Assembly (NCBI GenBank): GCA_002437565.1
Contig: DJQL01000020.1
Coordinates: 1-16,840, forward strand
Origin: Prevotella sp. UBA6387
GTDB lineage: Bacteria; Bacteroidota; Bacteroidia; Bacteroidales; Bacteroidaceae
Direction of reading: 5' to 3'
Length of the DNA stretch: 16,840 bases
The notes below the pieces were generated by a model. It saw only the letters and a program-made list of their open reading frames with translations. It was not told the DNA's origin and did not search any database. The position numbers and the translations under genes were made by a program. Of the stretch, positions 15,911 through 16,840 are shown piece by piece (the first letter of the stretch is position 1; each line of letters starts with the position of its first letter).

Positions 15911-16347
15911 ATGTTTTCTTAGATACGAATATAGTTATAGATTTCTATGACAAGCGAGGAGAATTTTATTATCCTGCCGCTATAATATTTGATCTTGCCC
16001 ATAAGAACAAGATAACTATTTTTGTTTCGGCTATCACATTTGTTAATGCTTTTTTCTTGCTGCGAAAATCTTATTCCCATGAAGAACTTTATAAATCTAT
16101 GAGGGAGCTCTCAACCCTCTGCGAAATAACAAGAGTAGATTCCGCTATTATAAGAAAATGCTTAGAAGAAGAAAGAAAAGATTTTGAAGACGGAGTGCAG
16201 TATGAGTCTGCATTGATAAAGGATGTTGATGTTGTAGTGACAAGAAATGTAAAAGATTTCTTGGATTTCGCAAACAATGTACAAACACCGACCGATTTTT
16301 TAGACTCTTTCTTTGAGAAAATCAATGGTAAAAACATTATAGTTTAA
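15907..16347 (+). CDS. PIN-domain protein, probable VapC-like ribonuclease toxin
   Basis: This 146-residue PIN-fold protein is probably an endoribonuclease toxin. The first acidic site is in MNVFLDTNIVIDFYD (Asp6, with Asn8 and Asp12). The late acidic cluster KDFEDGVQYESA at 91-102 gives Asp95, followed by DVDVVVTRNVKDF at 106-118 with the TRN and Asp117 that complete the site. The second PIN acid (Glu near residue 45 in classic VapC) is not obvious. The matching helix reads AITFVNAFFLL, a variant I recall from Bacteroidetes PIN proteins. The gene overlaps the antitoxin stop by four bases and ends only 17 bp before sucC. It is A+T-rich, unlike its neighbours. RNA target unknown. Confidence 0.85.
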   Translation: MNVFLDTNIVIDFYDKRGEFYYPAAIIFDLAHKNKITIFVSAITFVNAFFLLRKSYSHEELYKSMRELSTLCEITRVDSAIIRKCLEEERKDFEDGVQYESALIKDVDVVVTRNVKDFLDFANNVQTPTDFLDSFFEKINGKNIIV

Positions 16348-16364
16348 ACTTTAAACTTAAATAC

Positions 16365-16840
16365 ATGAAAGTACACGAATATCAAGCCAAGGGCTTCTTC
16401 GAGAAGTATGGCGTGCCCGTTGACCGGCATTACCTTTGCCGCACTGCCGACGAGGCGGTTGAGGCATATCGCGCCTTGGGCGGTGGCAAGGCCGTGGTGA
16501 AGGCGCAAGTGCACACCGGTGGTCGCGGCAAGGCCGGCGGCGTGAAGCTCGGCTCGAGCGAGGAGGAAATACGCGAGAGGGCCAACGCCATCCTCGGCAT
16601 GACGATAAAGGGTTATACCGTGGACAGGGTGCTCGTGTCGGAGGCCGTGGACATAGCAGCCGAGTATTACGTGTCAATACTCGTGGACCGCAAGTCGAAA
16701 TGCCCAATGATGATGCTCTCGCGCTCTGGTGGCATGGACATCGAGCAGGTGGCTCGCGAGACACCGGAGAAGATAGAGAAGATCATCATCGACCCCACTA
16801 TAGGCATGGCCGACTTCAAGGCCAACGAGGCGGCGTGGAA
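16365..16840 (+). CDS. sucC: Succinyl-CoA synthetase (ADP- or GDP-forming) beta subunit, 5' part
   Basis: This enzyme interconverts succinyl-CoA and succinate with substrate-level phosphorylation. The visible 158 codons encode the ATP-grasp part of the beta chain and run off the right edge. MKVHEYQAKGFFEKYGVPV is the standard start of SucC. VVKAQVHTGGRGKAGGVKL at about 44-62 is the nucleotide-binding glycine/lysine motif, and EYYVSILVDRKSK and IDPTIGM also match the family. sucD is expected just beyond the window. The ATG is 17 bp after the PIN gene. I see no convincing promoter in that gap, which holds only a short GTTTAAAC palindrome and its partial repeat. Transcription may therefore start inside the toxin gene or read through from the toxin-antitoxin promoter. 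Confidence 0.95.
   Translation, partial: MKVHEYQAKGFFEKYGVPVDRHYLCRTADEAVEAYRALGGGKAVVKAQVHTGGRGKAGGVKLGSSEEEIRERANAILGMTIKGYTVDRVLVSEAVDIAAEYYVSILVDRKSKCPMMMLSRSGGMDIEQVARETPEKIEKIIIDPTIGMADFKANEAAW

Noticed and set aside
1..16840. A new multigene defence or biosynthetic system
   Set aside because: Apart from the toxin-antitoxin pair, every sizeable gene belongs to a familiar nutrient-uptake or central-metabolism family. No cluster of unknown genes is present.

Overview
This window looks like a chromosome segment of a Bacteroidales bacterium, most probably Prevotella or a close relative. The reasons are two SusC/SusD outer-membrane nutrient-uptake pairs, a Bacteroidetes-type FucP-like sugar/H+ symporter, and several promoter elements of the Bacteroidetes form (TTTG, about 20 bp, TAnnTTTG). 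Upstream sequences are A-rich with little Shine-Dalgarno character. The main genes are fairly G+C-rich and the spacers are A+T-rich. The species is inferred from style, not from a database match.

Layout. From 1 to 5085 on the minus strand runs a SusC-like TonB-dependent transporter followed by its SusD-like lipoprotein, which is cut by the left edge of the window. The pair has a near-consensus promoter at about 5210-5241. An A+T-rich spacer follows, carrying a compact 22-bp tandem repeat that ends in a 20-bp perfect palindrome. Next come a class II fructose-bisphosphate aldolase gene (5718-6728) and a FucP-family sugar symporter gene (6964-8190), both on the minus strand. The aldolase has its own terminator and a promoter with a 5'-end hairpin. 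The interval 8191-8826 holds no intact gene, only a probable transposase remnant and two outward-facing promoters.

On the plus strand, 8827-15061 carries a second SusC/SusD pair and a small uncharacterised secreted protein. The second SusC has a run of eight G residues inside its signal-peptide coding region. A one-base gain or loss there would truncate the protein, so it is a candidate phase-variation switch. An imperfect inverted repeat of about 120 bp, MITE-like, follows, then a tRNA-Gln(UUG) gene on the minus strand with its own promoter and terminator. An A+T-rich antitoxin/PIN-toxin pair with an ATGA overlap comes next. The start of sucC (succinyl-CoA synthetase beta chain) begins 17 bp after the toxin and runs off the right edge.

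How it fits together. The two SusC/SusD systems would bind and import oligosaccharides across the outer membrane. The symporter would bring released monosaccharide across the inner membrane, and aldolase and SucC belong to central carbon metabolism. No glycoside hydrolase and no regulator (hybrid two-component system, ECF sigma/anti-sigma, SusR) is visible, so the substrates cannot be named. I found no clear novel multigene defence or mobile system. The most testable unusual signals are the G8 tract and the two intergenic repeat structures.
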